In this document: piece after piece, positions 14,193 to 23,097 of the stretch
Layout of the letters: each line of letters opens with the position of its first letter
Numbering within the stretch: position 1 is the first letter of the stretch
Translations under genes and position numbers: made by a program
Assembly: GCA_045595285.1 (NCBI GenBank)
Contig: JAZOAC010000167.1
Coordinates: 1-29,318, forward strand
Source: UBA1731 sp045595285
Lineage (GTDB): Bacteria > Verrucomicrobiota > Kiritimatiellia > RFP12 > UBA1067
Length of the DNA stretch: 29,318 nt
Reading direction: 5' to 3'
Notes under the pieces: generated by a model
What the model saw: only the letters and a program-made list of their open reading frames with translations
Database searches by the model: none
What the model was told of the DNA's origin: nothing

Positions 14193-16523
14193 ATGAAGAC
14201 GCCTGTTTTTATTTGTGCTGCAGTAGCGGGCTTCTCTCTGCATGGATCGTTGGTTCTCTTTGATTTTGAGAATGACGACGTGTGTTTTGCCGCCTCCAAT
14301 AGGGCGACTCGGGTAAGTGTTACAAACACTTTCGCCAGTTCAGGCGTCCGTTCTCTTATGTATTCATGTGGTGTGTGGCGTGAGACGTGCATGGCGGTCG
14401 ATCTGCCTTCCGTTATGGATTTCCGTCCTTACGACCGTCTATGCATAGATGTGGTCAACGCAGGGGATCGGCCCGATGAAATGAATGTGCATCTGGCGGC
14501 GCCAGGTGAACGGGTGAATCTGAGCTACTATTCGTATTCCGGTATGAGGTCACGCCATTTTGCGCCGGTAGGTAAATCGTGTTGGACGATGTCTTTGTCC
14601 GAGTGGCCGAAGAAGTCCAAGCCCGACAAGGTCGCGAGGCTCTATTTCTTCTGTCAACGCCCGTTCGGCTCTAAGATGTATCTTGACAGAATACGCCTGC
14701 TGAAGAAAGGCGAGGTTGACATTCCAGCGCGTTACGGCGGCGAGGATGAGAGTAGAATCGCTGAAATGGAACGCGCTGCAAGGGAGAGGAAAGAGGCGGC
14801 GTGGATTTCCGCGCATAAGGATTTCCTCGCACGTTGCGCTTCTGCCGGACAGAATACCGAAAAGATTCTGGTAGGTCGAGCATCGTCAATGTCGCAGGTG
14901 CGTCCGTATGATCCGGTTTCAGGAAGGGATGTTGAAGCGGCTGCGAGGCTTAATGTGCGCTTGGCGCGTGGTGAATACGAGAACTTTCAGATTATCGTCG
15001 TGCCCGCGGGGATTGAGGGCTTGAAGGATGTGGGAGTGTCTGTCGAAGGTTTCCTGTCAGAGAGCGGCAGTGAATTCAATGCGACAAACGTTTCGTGTTC
15101 TGTGACTGGATACGTGAAGACTCGCGGTGTGGCGTCGTATTCAACTTCCAAAAGGAAGATTAAGAACGGAAAGCTCGTGAGGAGTGGTGTGAATCCTGTT
15201 CCCGGATGGTGGTCCGATCCGATTCTGTCCTATCTTGACCGTACGGATGTTGCGGCGGGAGTGGCACAGAGTTTCTGGGTACGGGTGCATTGTCCGAGGG
15301 GACAGGCTCCGGGTGTCTATGCGGGCTCGCTTGTCGTCAGCGCAAAGGGAATCGATTCTGTACGGCTTCCGTTCACGGTGCGGGTGAATCGGTTTGAGAT
15401 GCCCAGTGCGTCGCCGTTGCCTCTGGCGATAACTTTCAACCCGGTGTGCAGTCACTGGTGGTGGGAGAACGGAGAGGAGCATGCGCGCCGTGTCGCGGCG
15501 AACGCGGATCCTCAGGCCCCTGTCAACATCTGGCGCAAGCGTCGCATGGAGTGGGGTGATTTTCTCGCCGATTACTATATAACGGTGAATAATCTTTATT
15601 ACAATATGAAGCGCCCCGATCCTGATTTTGACATTCTGGCCCGCCAGAACGAGCGGGGTCGCGCTGGAATGATAAACCTTGGATATTGGGATGGATACAG
15701 TGATACGCCCAAGGGGAGAGGATGGTTTGAAACAAACATGATCCACCGGTTCCGCAAGGCGTACGACACCGCGAAACGGCTGGGCCTGACGGATCTTGTC
15801 TATCTCTACGGGGCGGATGAGGCAAAGCCTGAAACGGCTGATCGTGTGAGGCGAGGAGCTGATGCGCTCAAGAGGGAATTTCCGGGTGTGCCGCTCATGA
15901 CGACTGCGCGTGATGTTAAATATGGAGTGGACAGTCCTCTTTCATGCATTGATTGGTTTACGCCTCTGACTTCTCACTACCGTCTTGGGCAGGCGGACAA
16001 GGCTCGGGCCGCCGGACACAAGGTTTGGTGGTATATCTGTGACGGCCCTATCGGCGAATGGGCGAACGCGCATATCGAGAATGATCCGATTGACATACGT
16101 TCATTGATGGGTGCGCAGTCTGCACGTATGCGACCTGACGGTTTCCTTTATTGGCAGATATCGTATTGGAACAGCTCGCGCCCGATAACGGGCGGGCCGT
16201 TCACGGAATGGGATCCGCGCTCCTATAAAGGGTTCAATGGAGAAGGCGCCTGGACAGCGGTCGGTCCCGACGGAATCCCTCTGCCAACCGTCAGGCTTGA
16301 GAATTTCCGTGACGGACTGGAGGATCTTGCCTATGTAAGGCTGCTGGAGCGTCTTCTTGCTGCCGGAGCTGACGGGGAATGGGCGGATAAGGCGAAAGCC
16401 ATGGTGGCAGTTCCGCAGTCGGTCATGATTTCTATGCAGAATTTCTCAAGTGATCCACGCGATATTGATGCATGGAGAGAGGCGATGGCGGACCTTATCG
16501 AATCAGCACAGAAAGGAGACTGA
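14193..16523 (+). CDS. Secreted DUF4091 glycoside hydrolase, GH123-like
   Basis: The start at 14193 has AAGGAG 6 nt upstream; an in-frame TTG at 14187 abuts that site and is rejected. The 776-residue protein has a signal peptide (MKTPVFICAAVAGFSLHG), an N-terminal carbohydrate-binding-like beta domain (about 18-170), a helical linker, a beta domain (RLARGEYENFQIIV onward) and a catalytic barrel. LVYLYGADEAKPE carries an adjacent Asp542-Glu543 pair, the same arrangement GH123 N-acetylgalactosaminidases use for substrate-assisted catalysis. The C-terminus (VRLENFRDGLEDLAYVRLLERL) is the typical DUF4091 ending. Activity on beta-GalNAc glycans is inferred. Confidence 0.78.
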   Translation: MKTPVFICAAVAGFSLHGSLVLFDFENDDVCFAASNRATRVSVTNTFASSGVRSLMYSCGVWRETCMAVDLPSVMDFRPYDRLCIDVVNAGDRPDEMNVHLAAPGERVNLSYYSYSGMRSRHFAPVGKSCWTMSLSEWPKKSKPDKVARLYFFCQRPFGSKMYLDRIRLLKKGEVDIPARYGGEDESRIAEMERAARERKEAAWISAHKDFLARCASAGQNTEKILVGRASSMSQVRPYDPVSGRDVEAAARLNVRLARGEYENFQIIVVPAGIEGLKDVGVSVEGFLSESGSEFNATNVSCSVTGYVKTRGVASYSTSKRKIKNGKLVRSGVNPVPGWWSDPILSYLDRTDVAAGVAQSFWVRVHCPRGQAPGVYAGSLVVSAKGIDSVRLPFTVRVNRFEMPSASPLPLAITFNPVCSHWWWENGEEHARRVAANADPQAPVNIWRKRRMEWGDFLADYYITVNNLYYNMKRPDPDFDILARQNERGRAGMINLGYWDGYSDTPKGRGWFETNMIHRFRKAYDTAKRLGLTDLVYLYGADEAKPETADRVRRGADALKREFPGVPLMTTARDVKYGVDSPLSCIDWFTPLTSHYRLGQADKARAAGHKVWWYICDGPIGEWANAHIENDPIDIRSLMGAQSARMRPDGFLYWQISYWNSSRPITGGPFTEWDPRSYKGFNGEGAWTAVGPDGIPLPTVRLENFRDGLEDLAYVRLLERLLAAGADGEWADKAKAMVAVPQSVMISMQNFSSDPRDIDAWREAMADLIESAQKGD

Positions 16524-16526
16524 AAC

Positions 16527-17771
16527 ATGAAATGGTTGGTGGTGTCGTTGCTTCTGGCAGGAGGCTTGCTATCCTCTAACGCCGAGACGGCGGAAGTTTC
16601 TTCCATATCGGATTATGATCGGGCTGCTGTCCTCGAACTGGCGCAATGGCTATGGCGCAATCCAGAGCTGAGCCATGAGGAGTTCAAGGCTGCGGCGAAG
16701 CAGGTGGCGTTCATGCGAGATCGGGGATTCTCTGTTACTGAAAAATACCTTGGGATACCGACTGCGTATCGTGCGGAGTTCAGGAATGGCGAAGGCGGAG
16801 CCACGTTCGCGTTTTGCGCTGAATATGATGCGCTTCCGAATGTCGGCCATGCGTGCGGGCACAACCTCATCTGCGGCGCATCGGTAGCGGCGGCGCTCCT
16901 GGTAAAGGAGTCGCTGGTCGCGAAAGGCATATCTGGACGTGTGGTGGTTCTGGGATGCCCCGGTGAGGAGCGCAATGGTGCAAAGGTGAAGATGGCTGAG
17001 CTGGGAGCTGTTGATGATGTCGATGCGCTTATGATGTCTCACCCGGTTCCGTCGATGAAGCCCAGCTCCGACTGGGGGTATGCGGGCGGACGGAACGTGC
17101 GTGTCACATATCGCGGGCACGGAGCCAGTCCGATGGCGCGATGGGCGTCTCCGAAGATCCGCAATCCGCTCGATGCGCAGACTCTTCTTTATCAGGCGGT
17201 GGCGCTCAGACGCCATTATACGCCAATGAATCTTGCGCTGGCCGGTACGATCACGCAGGCCGGTCAGCGGGCGAACATGGTGCCGAACGAATCCGTCGCG
17301 ACATACACCGTCCGCAGTCAGGATCGTGAAGTGCTGCTCGCCTGGACCGAAGAGCTCGTGAAGATGGCGAAAGGGGCGGCAATGATGACCGGGACCGAAG
17401 TGGACCTGAAGATAACAGGCGGCTACATGCCGACAAATCCATGCTATCTTCTGAGTGACGTCTATCTTGACGCAATGGCGACGTTTGGTCTTGTCGGGCG
17501 CAAACTCAAGGCGAAGGAACTGGAATTCGCGCTTACGGATTTCGGGAATCTTTCGCAGTTGAAGCCCGGAGTGCACATGCACTTCCCTGTGATGTGCACC
17601 GAGCATCCTTGCCATTCGCGCGGTTTTGCCGAAGCCTGCAATACACCTGTTGCGTACACTAATATGTTTGCGAGCGCACAGGCGATGGCGGCGACGGCTT
17701 TGAAATTCTTCAGCGATGCGCAGTTTCGCCGTGCGGTGCAGGATGAATTCAACCGAAACACAGGTCGTTGA
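16527..17771 (+). CDS. Secreted M20 family metallo-amidohydrolase
   Basis: The 414-residue protein has a signal peptide (1-19), then the M20D di-metal hydrolase fold. Metal-binding and catalytic segments are visible: CAEYDALPNVGHACGH (97-112), GCPGEERNGA (143-152, catalytic Glu pair) and a dimerisation lid around GHGASPMARWASPKIRNPLDA. Most M20D enzymes are cytosolic amidases acting on N-acyl or peptide substrates, so export here is notable. AAGGAG overlaps the end of the upstream gene, so it is co-transcribed with the glycosidases. A role in cleaving amide-linked groups from glycan or glycopeptide breakdown products is an inference. Confidence 0.82.
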   Translation: MKWLVVSLLLAGGLLSSNAETAEVSSISDYDRAAVLELAQWLWRNPELSHEEFKAAAKQVAFMRDRGFSVTEKYLGIPTAYRAEFRNGEGGATFAFCAEYDALPNVGHACGHNLICGASVAAALLVKESLVAKGISGRVVVLGCPGEERNGAKVKMAELGAVDDVDALMMSHPVPSMKPSSDWGYAGGRNVRVTYRGHGASPMARWASPKIRNPLDAQTLLYQAVALRRHYTPMNLALAGTITQAGQRANMVPNESVATYTVRSQDREVLLAWTEELVKMAKGAAMMTGTEVDLKITGGYMPTNPCYLLSDVYLDAMATFGLVGRKLKAKELEFALTDFGNLSQLKPGVHMHFPVMCTEHPCHSRGFAEACNTPVAYTNMFASAQAMAATALKFFSDAQFRRAVQDEFNRNTGR

Positions 17772-17803
17772 TCAAGCTCTTTCGGTATTACTTCCAAAGT
17801 GCG

Positions 17804-17818
17804 TCTGATGATGTCAGA
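17804..17818 (+). terminator. Possible terminator of the glycan operon
   Basis: TCTGA and TCAGA form a short stem with a 5-nt loop, followed 9-20 nt later by a T-rich stretch (AGTTTTAATTT). The stem is weak. Confidence 0.3.
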
Positions 17819-17868
17819 TGTATTAAGTTTTAATTTCGTTTTCCGGAAATTTGATATGCTGAGGTAAC

Positions 17869-17961
17869 GACATTAAAGCCCTTGCCGAAAAGTTGCGCAG
17901 CAGGAAGGAAGATATGTTTAGGATTGCAGGATTCAGAATCGGGACCCTAAAAGAAACTTAA
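17869..17961 (+). pseudogene. Short coding-like remnant, 30 codons
   Basis: This frame reads DIKALAEKLRSRKEDMFRIA and ends GFRIGTLKET before TAA. It looks like protein sequence (Leu/Lys/Glu-rich helix) but has no start codon and no ribosome binding site. A TGATATGCT box lies just upstream (17852-17860). I do not recognise the family. Confidence 0.35.
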
Positions 17962-18142
17962 TTGATCCTATAGTCCTCTTCTGAAATGGCAGAGGCGGAA
18001 TTTCAAGAAAGAGTGATAATTTCACTCCCAAAACCACATATTTTGCAAGTACCATGATTTTGAGTATATGTGAGAATTAGTCCGAATCATATTCTCATTT
18101 CAGGCGGCGTCTGAGGAGGCGCGATAGAGGTGTCATGGAAGT
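17962..18142. other. Gene-poor, AT-rich stretch
   Basis: No convincing frame is present. It holds copy 2 of the palindromic element and lies between two gene remnants. Confidence 0.4.
18071..18099 (-). repeat. Dispersed palindromic element, copy 2
   Basis: TGAGAAT (18071-18077) and ATTCTCA (18091-18097) form a perfect 7-bp inverted repeat around a 13-nt core. Its reverse complement matches 160-188 with three transitions. Confidence 0.55.
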
Positions 18143-18145
18143 TAG

Positions 18146-18364
18146 CTCGAAATTGATTTTATGGTTGAGTGCAAGGATGGTGCCATATTTGGTGTTGAGG
18201 TGAAATCTGGGCAGGCTTCGCTTGACGATTTCAATCACTTTCAAATGGTTTGCTGCAAGTCTGGCCAAGAAGCCTTTTACAGTAATTGTTCTTTATTCCG
18301 TCAATCCCCCCTTAGTCGCTTTATGCAGCGCTATGGTTGCGTTTACGGACGAATTGAGGTATAA
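18146..18364 (+). pseudogene. 3' remnant resembling a DUF4143 / AAA-ATPase C-terminal domain
   Basis: In this frame LEIDFMVECKDGAIFGVEVK and SGQASLDDF resemble the EVDFV...G.VIPIEVKSG signature of the DUF4143 C-terminal domain found on AAA_14 ATPases, itself nuclease-like (D...E.K). The frame begins right after a TAG at 18143, with no start codon before 18161 and no ribosome binding site. The rest of the ATPase is absent. The final stop lies inside the frr -10 box. It is best read as the tail of a lost gene. Confidence 0.5.
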
Positions 18365-18365
18365 T
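18337..18365 (+). promoter_or_regulatory. Promoter of frr
   Basis: TTGCGT (-35) and TATAAT (18360-18365) are separated by 17 bp. The leader is about 40 nt. GGAG at 18398-18401 lies 10 nt before the ATG. Confidence 0.6.
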
Positions 18366-18411
18366 CACAGGCATTTTCGGAGAGAATAGTCTTTACTGGA
18401 GATAAAATAAC

Positions 18412-18975
18412 ATGGAAAATGTGAACGAAGTGCTTGCCGATGCAAGCGCAAAGATCGACAAGAGTTTTGACACGCTGAAGAGCCAGTTCGCTGGACTTCG
18501 CACAGGCAAGGCATCCCCCGCATTGGTGGATGGGGTGAAAGTTGACTACTATGGGGCGCCTACGCCGCTCAAGAACCTGGCCACAATCTCCACGCCGGAG
18601 CCACGTCAGATCAAGATAGCTCCGTTCGATCCCAGCATTCTCGGTGAGATGAACAAGGCAATTCTCGCGGCAAATCTTGGGGTTACGCCGCAGACTGACG
18701 GTCGAGTGCTCCGCATCACGATTCCGGAACTCAACGAAGAGCGGCGTAAAGAGATTGTGAAGGTTGCCAAGAAGCAGGCGGAAGACCAGAAGATTGTCAT
18801 GCGTAATATCCGTCGCGATGCGAACGAGGCTGTCAAGAAGCTTGAGAAAGACAAGAAGATCACCGAGGACGAGCGTGATCAGGGCCTTGAGAAGATTCAG
18901 AAGGCCACTGACGACGGCATCGCTCGCGTTGATGCTGAGCTTAAGTCAAAAGAAGCAGAAGTAATGTCGGTTTAA
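18412..18975 (+). CDS. frr: Ribosome recycling factor
   Basis: At 187 residues this is the usual length. The sequence opens with a helix (VNEVLADASAKIDKSFDTLK), then the strongly conserved FAGLRTGKASPALVDGVKVDYYG segment, TPLKNLATISTPEPRQIKI, and the C-terminal LNEERRKEIVK and ANEAVKKLEKDKKITEDE helices. With EF-G it splits post-termination ribosomes. It lies upstream of an unrelated membrane protein operon with 34 nt between the coding regions, and no pyrH or tsf, its frequent neighbours, is present. Confidence 0.96.
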   Translation: MENVNEVLADASAKIDKSFDTLKSQFAGLRTGKASPALVDGVKVDYYGAPTPLKNLATISTPEPRQIKIAPFDPSILGEMNKAILAANLGVTPQTDGRVLRITIPELNEERRKEIVKVAKKQAEDQKIVMRNIRRDANEAVKKLEKDKKITEDERDQGLEKIQKATDDGIARVDAELKSKEAEVMSV

Positions 18976-19009
18976 GACCATCTCGCAGAGAAGGTTAAGG
19001 AGGTTAGAG

Positions 19010-20131
19010 ATGAGCGATGAGACTGTTTTGACGCCGATTACGCCTGAAGAGGGTGTTTCTGCGCCGCCTAAGGCCATACCGTCTGCAATGACGGCTGCGA
19101 CATCGGCACCCACGGTGAAGCTGAAACCTGTTATTCGCAAGCCGCTCATCCGCAAGCCTGTCATTGGGGGGGCGAAGCCTGTAACGCTCAAGCCTGCGTC
19201 CGGCACTCCGCCGCCACCTGCGGCCATCCCGGAGGCCTCTGTCGCAGAAACTTCGGCGGCTCCGGCAGTGGCTTCCGTGGCGAAGCCGAATGAACCTCAG
19301 CTCAAGTCGATTACGAGTCCGGTCGCTGCTCAGGCAGTTCTTCGCAAGACGGGAATAGTTGCTGAGGGCATTCTTACGCCTGCTCAGGCCCAGGCTGCCA
19401 AGACCAAGACCTCCCGCATCTCGCTTGAGTCCGCTATTGGTGTAGCGCCGCCGACCAAGAGCGCCGCTCCAATGAAGACGATCCGCCTTCGCCGTCCGAC
19501 GGATATTCCGCCTGCGCCGAGTGCCGTCAAGCCGGTGCTGAGTCCGTTGAAACCTGCTGCGCCGGAATCTGCGTCGGCGGCACCCGCAGCCCCGGCTTCA
19601 GCGGCGGCATCAGTGGCCGCGGCAACGCCGTCTGTCGCCCCTGTCGCCGCTCCTGAGGCGGAAATGGCTCATGGCGGCGATGACGTTCCCACAGCCGCGA
19701 CAATAGCCGCACCAGCCGAGCCATCGGCAACAGTCACGCAGAAAAAGACGCTTAAGCTTCGTCGTCCTAATTTCAAACGTCCTACGGTGGGCGGTCTTCG
19801 CAAGCCGGGGACGGAGGCTCCTGCCGCACCTGCGACTCCCGTCGCTCCTGCGCCAGTTGCGGATTTGGGTACGGTTGCCGATATTCCGGATGTCGCCGAC
19901 ATGCCCGACATCAAGCCGCTTTCGCCGGTTGCCATGCCTCCCGTTGCTGATGACTCCAATACCGTCGCCGGAGTCCCTTCGTGGCTCAATGTGATGACGC
20001 TTGTGGCCGGGATTGCGGCATTGATCATCATCGGCCTTTGCACTTGGTCGCTTTTCTGTCAGGCGGTTGGCCCAGAGGCAGGTCCTAACAGTCTTGCTTC
20101 ACACTATTCGGAAACAGATCGTAGCCGGTGA
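19010..20131 (+). CDS. Ala/Pro-rich tail-anchored protein with KT-x-RL-x-RP motifs
   Basis: The 373-residue protein has no signal peptide. About 320 residues of low-complexity Ala/Pro/Val sequence are followed by one membrane helix (about 327-349) and a short polar tail, so most of it should be cytosolic or intrinsically disordered. Basic motifs recur: TVKLKPVIRKP (35-45), a second RKPVIGG, MKTIRLRRP (about 153-161) and KKTLKLRRPNFKRP (about 246-259). They could bind nucleic acid, acidic lipids or a partner. AAGGAGG lies 6 nt before the ATG. It ends 6 nt before an ABC permease, so it may serve the exporter. I know no function for it. Confidence 0.75.
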   Translation: MSDETVLTPITPEEGVSAPPKAIPSAMTAATSAPTVKLKPVIRKPLIRKPVIGGAKPVTLKPASGTPPPPAAIPEASVAETSAAPAVASVAKPNEPQLKSITSPVAAQAVLRKTGIVAEGILTPAQAQAAKTKTSRISLESAIGVAPPTKSAAPMKTIRLRRPTDIPPAPSAVKPVLSPLKPAAPESASAAPAAPASAAASVAAATPSVAPVAAPEAEMAHGGDDVPTAATIAAPAEPSATVTQKKTLKLRRPNFKRPTVGGLRKPGTEAPAAPATPVAPAPVADLGTVADIPDVADMPDIKPLSPVAMPPVADDSNTVAGVPSWLNVMTLVAGIAALIIIGLCTWSLFCQAVGPEAGPNSLASHYSETDRSR

Positions 20132-20137
20132 GCGCAT

Positions 20138-21016
20138 ATGCGGCGCTTTTGGGCCATTGCGCGGACAGCGGCGATCGAGACGATGTCTCAGCCGCTTTCC
20201 GCGATTCTTTTCCCTGTTTCGATGCTCGCTGTGCATCTGTTGCCGTCATTGCAGTATCATAGGTTTGGCGCACCTGGTAGGTTGGCGCGGGAGACAGGCC
20301 TCTCCGCTCTTCTTGTCTTCGGGCTTGTGTTTGCCGTTCCTGCGGCGGTGCGCGTGATAGGACGTGAGCTTGAGATCGGCACTGCGGCCGCCGTTCTTGC
20401 GCTAGGTGTATCCCGCACACAGTATTTCATTGCGCGTCTGGCAGGTGTGACGGCTGTGTTTTCGCTGTTCCTTACGGGAGTTCTCTCTGCAACGCTTCTT
20501 TCTTCGTTCTCCTGCGTCAAGGCTTCGACAATCATAGTTGAGCATGGGGTTGTGCGCGTATGGGGACCGGCGTTTACGGCAGGAGTTTCGGCCTCGATCA
20601 TGGCATTTGCGGCCGCGGCGTTCTTGAACAGGTTCGCAAACCGCAGGTTTTGCCTGTGGACCTGTATCCTTGCCGTAGTGTTTCAGTTTCCCGGTCTCGC
20701 CTTGATGGATGGGTTTGCGCCGTTCACGGAGCTAGTGCCGCCGTTTTTTTCTCTCTCGTTTGCATGCGTGGTCTATATTGTGATGGCGGGGGCTCTTTCC
20801 ACTCGCTTCAAGGCAAACGGAGTTTCAACGGCTGTCGTTGCTGCCGTTGTGCTTGGTTTTTTGATGCCTGTCGGATTTCTTGCGCCTGACATGCGTGTAT
20901 TCTGGCTTGAGGAAGGTTGTCGCGCCGCATTGATGCCAACTGCCGCCGGTATTGCCCTGACTGCGCTATGGAGCATTGTCGGGTGTGTGTCGCTAGAGAT
21001 GAAGGAGCTCGGGTGA
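20138..21016 (+). CDS. ABC-2 type exporter permease, first subunit
   Basis: The 292-residue protein is very hydrophobic, with six to seven predicted membrane segments (for example SAILFPVSMLAVHLL, ALLVFGLVFAVPAAV, AVVAAVVLGFLMPVGFL). The cytosolic coupling-like segment IGRELEIGTAAAVLALGVSR after the second helix is typical of ABC-2 permeases. It starts 6 nt after the previous stop and is followed directly by the ATPase gene. The substrate is unknown. Confidence 0.75.
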   Translation: MRRFWAIARTAAIETMSQPLSAILFPVSMLAVHLLPSLQYHRFGAPGRLARETGLSALLVFGLVFAVPAAVRVIGRELEIGTAAAVLALGVSRTQYFIARLAGVTAVFSLFLTGVLSATLLSSFSCVKASTIIVEHGVVRVWGPAFTAGVSASIMAFAAAAFLNRFANRRFCLWTCILAVVFQFPGLALMDGFAPFTELVPPFFSLSFACVVYIVMAGALSTRFKANGVSTAVVAAVVLGFLMPVGFLAPDMRVFWLEEGCRAALMPTAAGIALTALWSIVGCVSLEMKELG

Positions 21017-21018
21017 TT

Positions 21019-21780
21019 ATGGAAGATCCGGTCATAGCGTTACGATGCGTCGAAAAGACGTTTCGCGATTTCTGGCTGCGTCCTTTGGCGCAGGCCGTGC
21101 GAGGTCTTGACCTTGAAGTGAACAGGGGAGAAGTATTCGGTCTCATCGGTCCGAACGGTTCAGGAAAGTCCACCACAATAAAGATGATTCTCGGGCTGAT
21201 ACGTCCAACGAAGGGTTCGGTGCGTCTATTCGGTCTCGATCCGCGGGCAAAGGCGGCGCGAGCGCGCCTTGGCTATCTGCCTGAACTTTCCCATCTGCAT
21301 CCGTTCCTCACGGCAAATGAGACAGTCATGTACTACGCGGGTCTTTCAGGCATGAATCGCACCGACGCCAGAAGACGTACGTCCGAGCTTCTCGAGGAAC
21401 TCAATCTCGCCCATGTCGCCAGAAGACCGGTGGGCTGCTTTTCAAAGGGTATGGCTCGCCGTGTGGCGATTGCCGCCGCATTGGTGTCGTCGCCTGAACT
21501 GCTGATTCTTGACGAGCCAGCTTCTGGGTTGGACCCAATCGGCGCTCGCGAGGTCAAGGAACTGGTGGGCAGGCTTGCTGCCGGTGGAATGACCGTGCTT
21601 CTCACCTCGCATCAGCTGTTTGATGTTCAGGACATCTGCAGCCGCGTGACGGTCATGTCTGAGGGACGTCAGGTCGGTGGAGGCACGGTCGCCGAGATCG
21701 TGGCAAACGCCAGAGACAAGCGCCATGCTCTCGAGGAGTATTTTGAGGAACGTCTCAATCTCAGGAAGGGGAGCGAGTGA
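21019..21780 (+). CDS. ABC-2 type exporter ATP-binding protein
   Basis: The 253-residue ATPase carries Walker A GPNGSGKST, Q-loop region YLPE, signature FSKGMARR (the NatA/ABC-2 style in place of LSGGQ), Walker B LLILDEPASGLDP and the H-loop TSH. The start is either ATG 21019 or GTG 21013; AGGAG at 21003-21007 fits GTG better by spacing (5 nt), and that GTG overlaps the upstream stop. I give the ATG because homology begins nearby. It should energise the two flanking permeases. Its stop overlaps the next GTG start. Confidence 0.9.
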   Translation: MEDPVIALRCVEKTFRDFWLRPLAQAVRGLDLEVNRGEVFGLIGPNGSGKSTTIKMILGLIRPTKGSVRLFGLDPRAKAARARLGYLPELSHLHPFLTANETVMYYAGLSGMNRTDARRRTSELLEELNLAHVARRPVGCFSKGMARRVAIAAALVSSPELLILDEPASGLDPIGAREVKELVGRLAAGGMTVLLTSHQLFDVQDICSRVTVMSEGRQVGGGTVAEIVANARDKRHALEEYFEERLNLRKGSE

Positions 21781-23030
21781 GGCCGGCGTTTCTGGTGGCC
21801 TGGCGAGGGCTCTGGCGCGGCAGGACCCTATGGACCCTTCTAGCCGCCGTTGCGGCCATCCATTTTCTTCTGCCGGGCATTGTCAGATCGGATGGCACTG
21901 ATGCCGGTGCATTTGAGATGCTCGTTAGGGTCGTCTGCGGGTCCGTGTATGCGCTTGTGTGTGTGGCATCCTTGTCCATAGGCGGAGGCATGTTCGCCAA
22001 GGAACGTGAGGATGATATGCTTTCGCAGTCTCTGGTGCGTCCGGTCTCGGCTTTTTCGGTTGCGGTCGGGCGATGGTTGGCGATTGAACTCCTCTTTGCG
22101 TGTGTGATCCTGGCAAATGTAGTGATGCTCAATGTCGTACAGTCTGGGAAAGGCTTTGCCCCGGCGGATTGCCGTCTTCATGTGCCTCCGGCGCTTCCTC
22201 CGGCGGAGGTGACGGCGGCAGGGGCTATGGAGGCGTTTCTCAGGGACGCCAGGACTCCCGAATCCGTCAAGAAATCGTCTCGTGCCGCCATTTTGGATCT
22301 ACTTACGGCCAAGGAATATGAACGCTATGAGGTTATTCGGCCGGGACAGACAGCAATGTGGCCGTTTCCGGTGGTGACAGACGGCCTGCTTGCCGTGAAA
22401 ACCCGTTTTTCGACCATGTATGGAATGAAGATGGATATGAATGGAGTTTTCAGATACGGCAATGTCGTCGGTGTCGTGAGCAATGGTACGCAATCAGTGA
22501 TAGAGGTGCCGCTTACGGCCTGTTCAGACGCGAATACAAACGACATTCATATACTTTCGTTCACGAATACCGGCAAGACGGATGTAATGTTGCGCCCGCG
22601 CAGAGATGTGGAACTGCTTGCCACCGGCGATTCGTTCACGGCAAATAGCATTCGCGCATCGGTGGAGATGCTTGCGCTGTCTGGGCTGCTTGCGGCTTTC
22701 GGACTTTTTCTGTCATCCGCCCTGTCGCGTCCGGTTTCCCTTTTTACGGCAGCGGTTCTGCTTGCTGCGGCGATGATGGCGCCTGATGCGGTATCTCAGT
22801 TTCCGGATGAGTTCAACGCCACAATGGGGGAGAAGGCGGGGTTGGCGATATCCCGTGCCGTGATGATGTTTACGTCGGCGATATCAGAGATCAGTCCGGT
22901 ATCGGATCTGGCGTCAGGCAGAATGATTGTCACGAATGAAGTCTTCCGTGCAGTGATGCTTGATATGGTCGCATTCCCGGCTCTGTTGCTTGCGCTTGCG
23001 GCACTCTTGCTTCGCAGAAAGGCCAAGTAG
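21777..23030 (+). CDS. ABC-2 type exporter permease, second subunit, with large extracytoplasmic loop
   Basis: The start is GTG at 21777, overlapping the ATPase stop by three bases (GTGA). The 417-residue protein has three N-terminal membrane helices, a hydrophilic domain of about 175 residues (roughly 120-295) and three C-terminal helices. FAKEREDDMLSQSLVRPVS after helix 2 matches the ABC-2 coupling region. The loop contains YEVIRPGQTAMWPF, a beta-rich pattern common in such permeases. The large outer domain may engage substrate or a periplasmic partner. Together with the previous two genes it forms a heterodimeric exporter. Confidence 0.75.
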   Translation: MRPAFLVAWRGLWRGRTLWTLLAAVAAIHFLLPGIVRSDGTDAGAFEMLVRVVCGSVYALVCVASLSIGGGMFAKEREDDMLSQSLVRPVSAFSVAVGRWLAIELLFACVILANVVMLNVVQSGKGFAPADCRLHVPPALPPAEVTAAGAMEAFLRDARTPESVKKSSRAAILDLLTAKEYERYEVIRPGQTAMWPFPVVTDGLLAVKTRFSTMYGMKMDMNGVFRYGNVVGVVSNGTQSVIEVPLTACSDANTNDIHILSFTNTGKTDVMLRPRRDVELLATGDSFTANSIRASVEMLALSGLLAAFGLFLSSALSRPVSLFTAAVLLAAAMMAPDAVSQFPDEFNATMGEKAGLAISRAVMMFTSAISEISPVSDLASGRMIVTNEVFRAVMLDMVAFPALLLALAALLLRRKAK

Positions 23031-23097
23031 CGAGTATTGGGGCGAGTCATCTGGAAGGGGCGGGGCGATTCCTTCCGCACGTTATTCTCATGTAATA

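Noticed and set aside
160..18099. The two inverted palindromic copies as ends of a large transposon
   Set aside because: The interval contains essential chromosomal genes (htpG, polA), no transposase and no target duplication that I can see.
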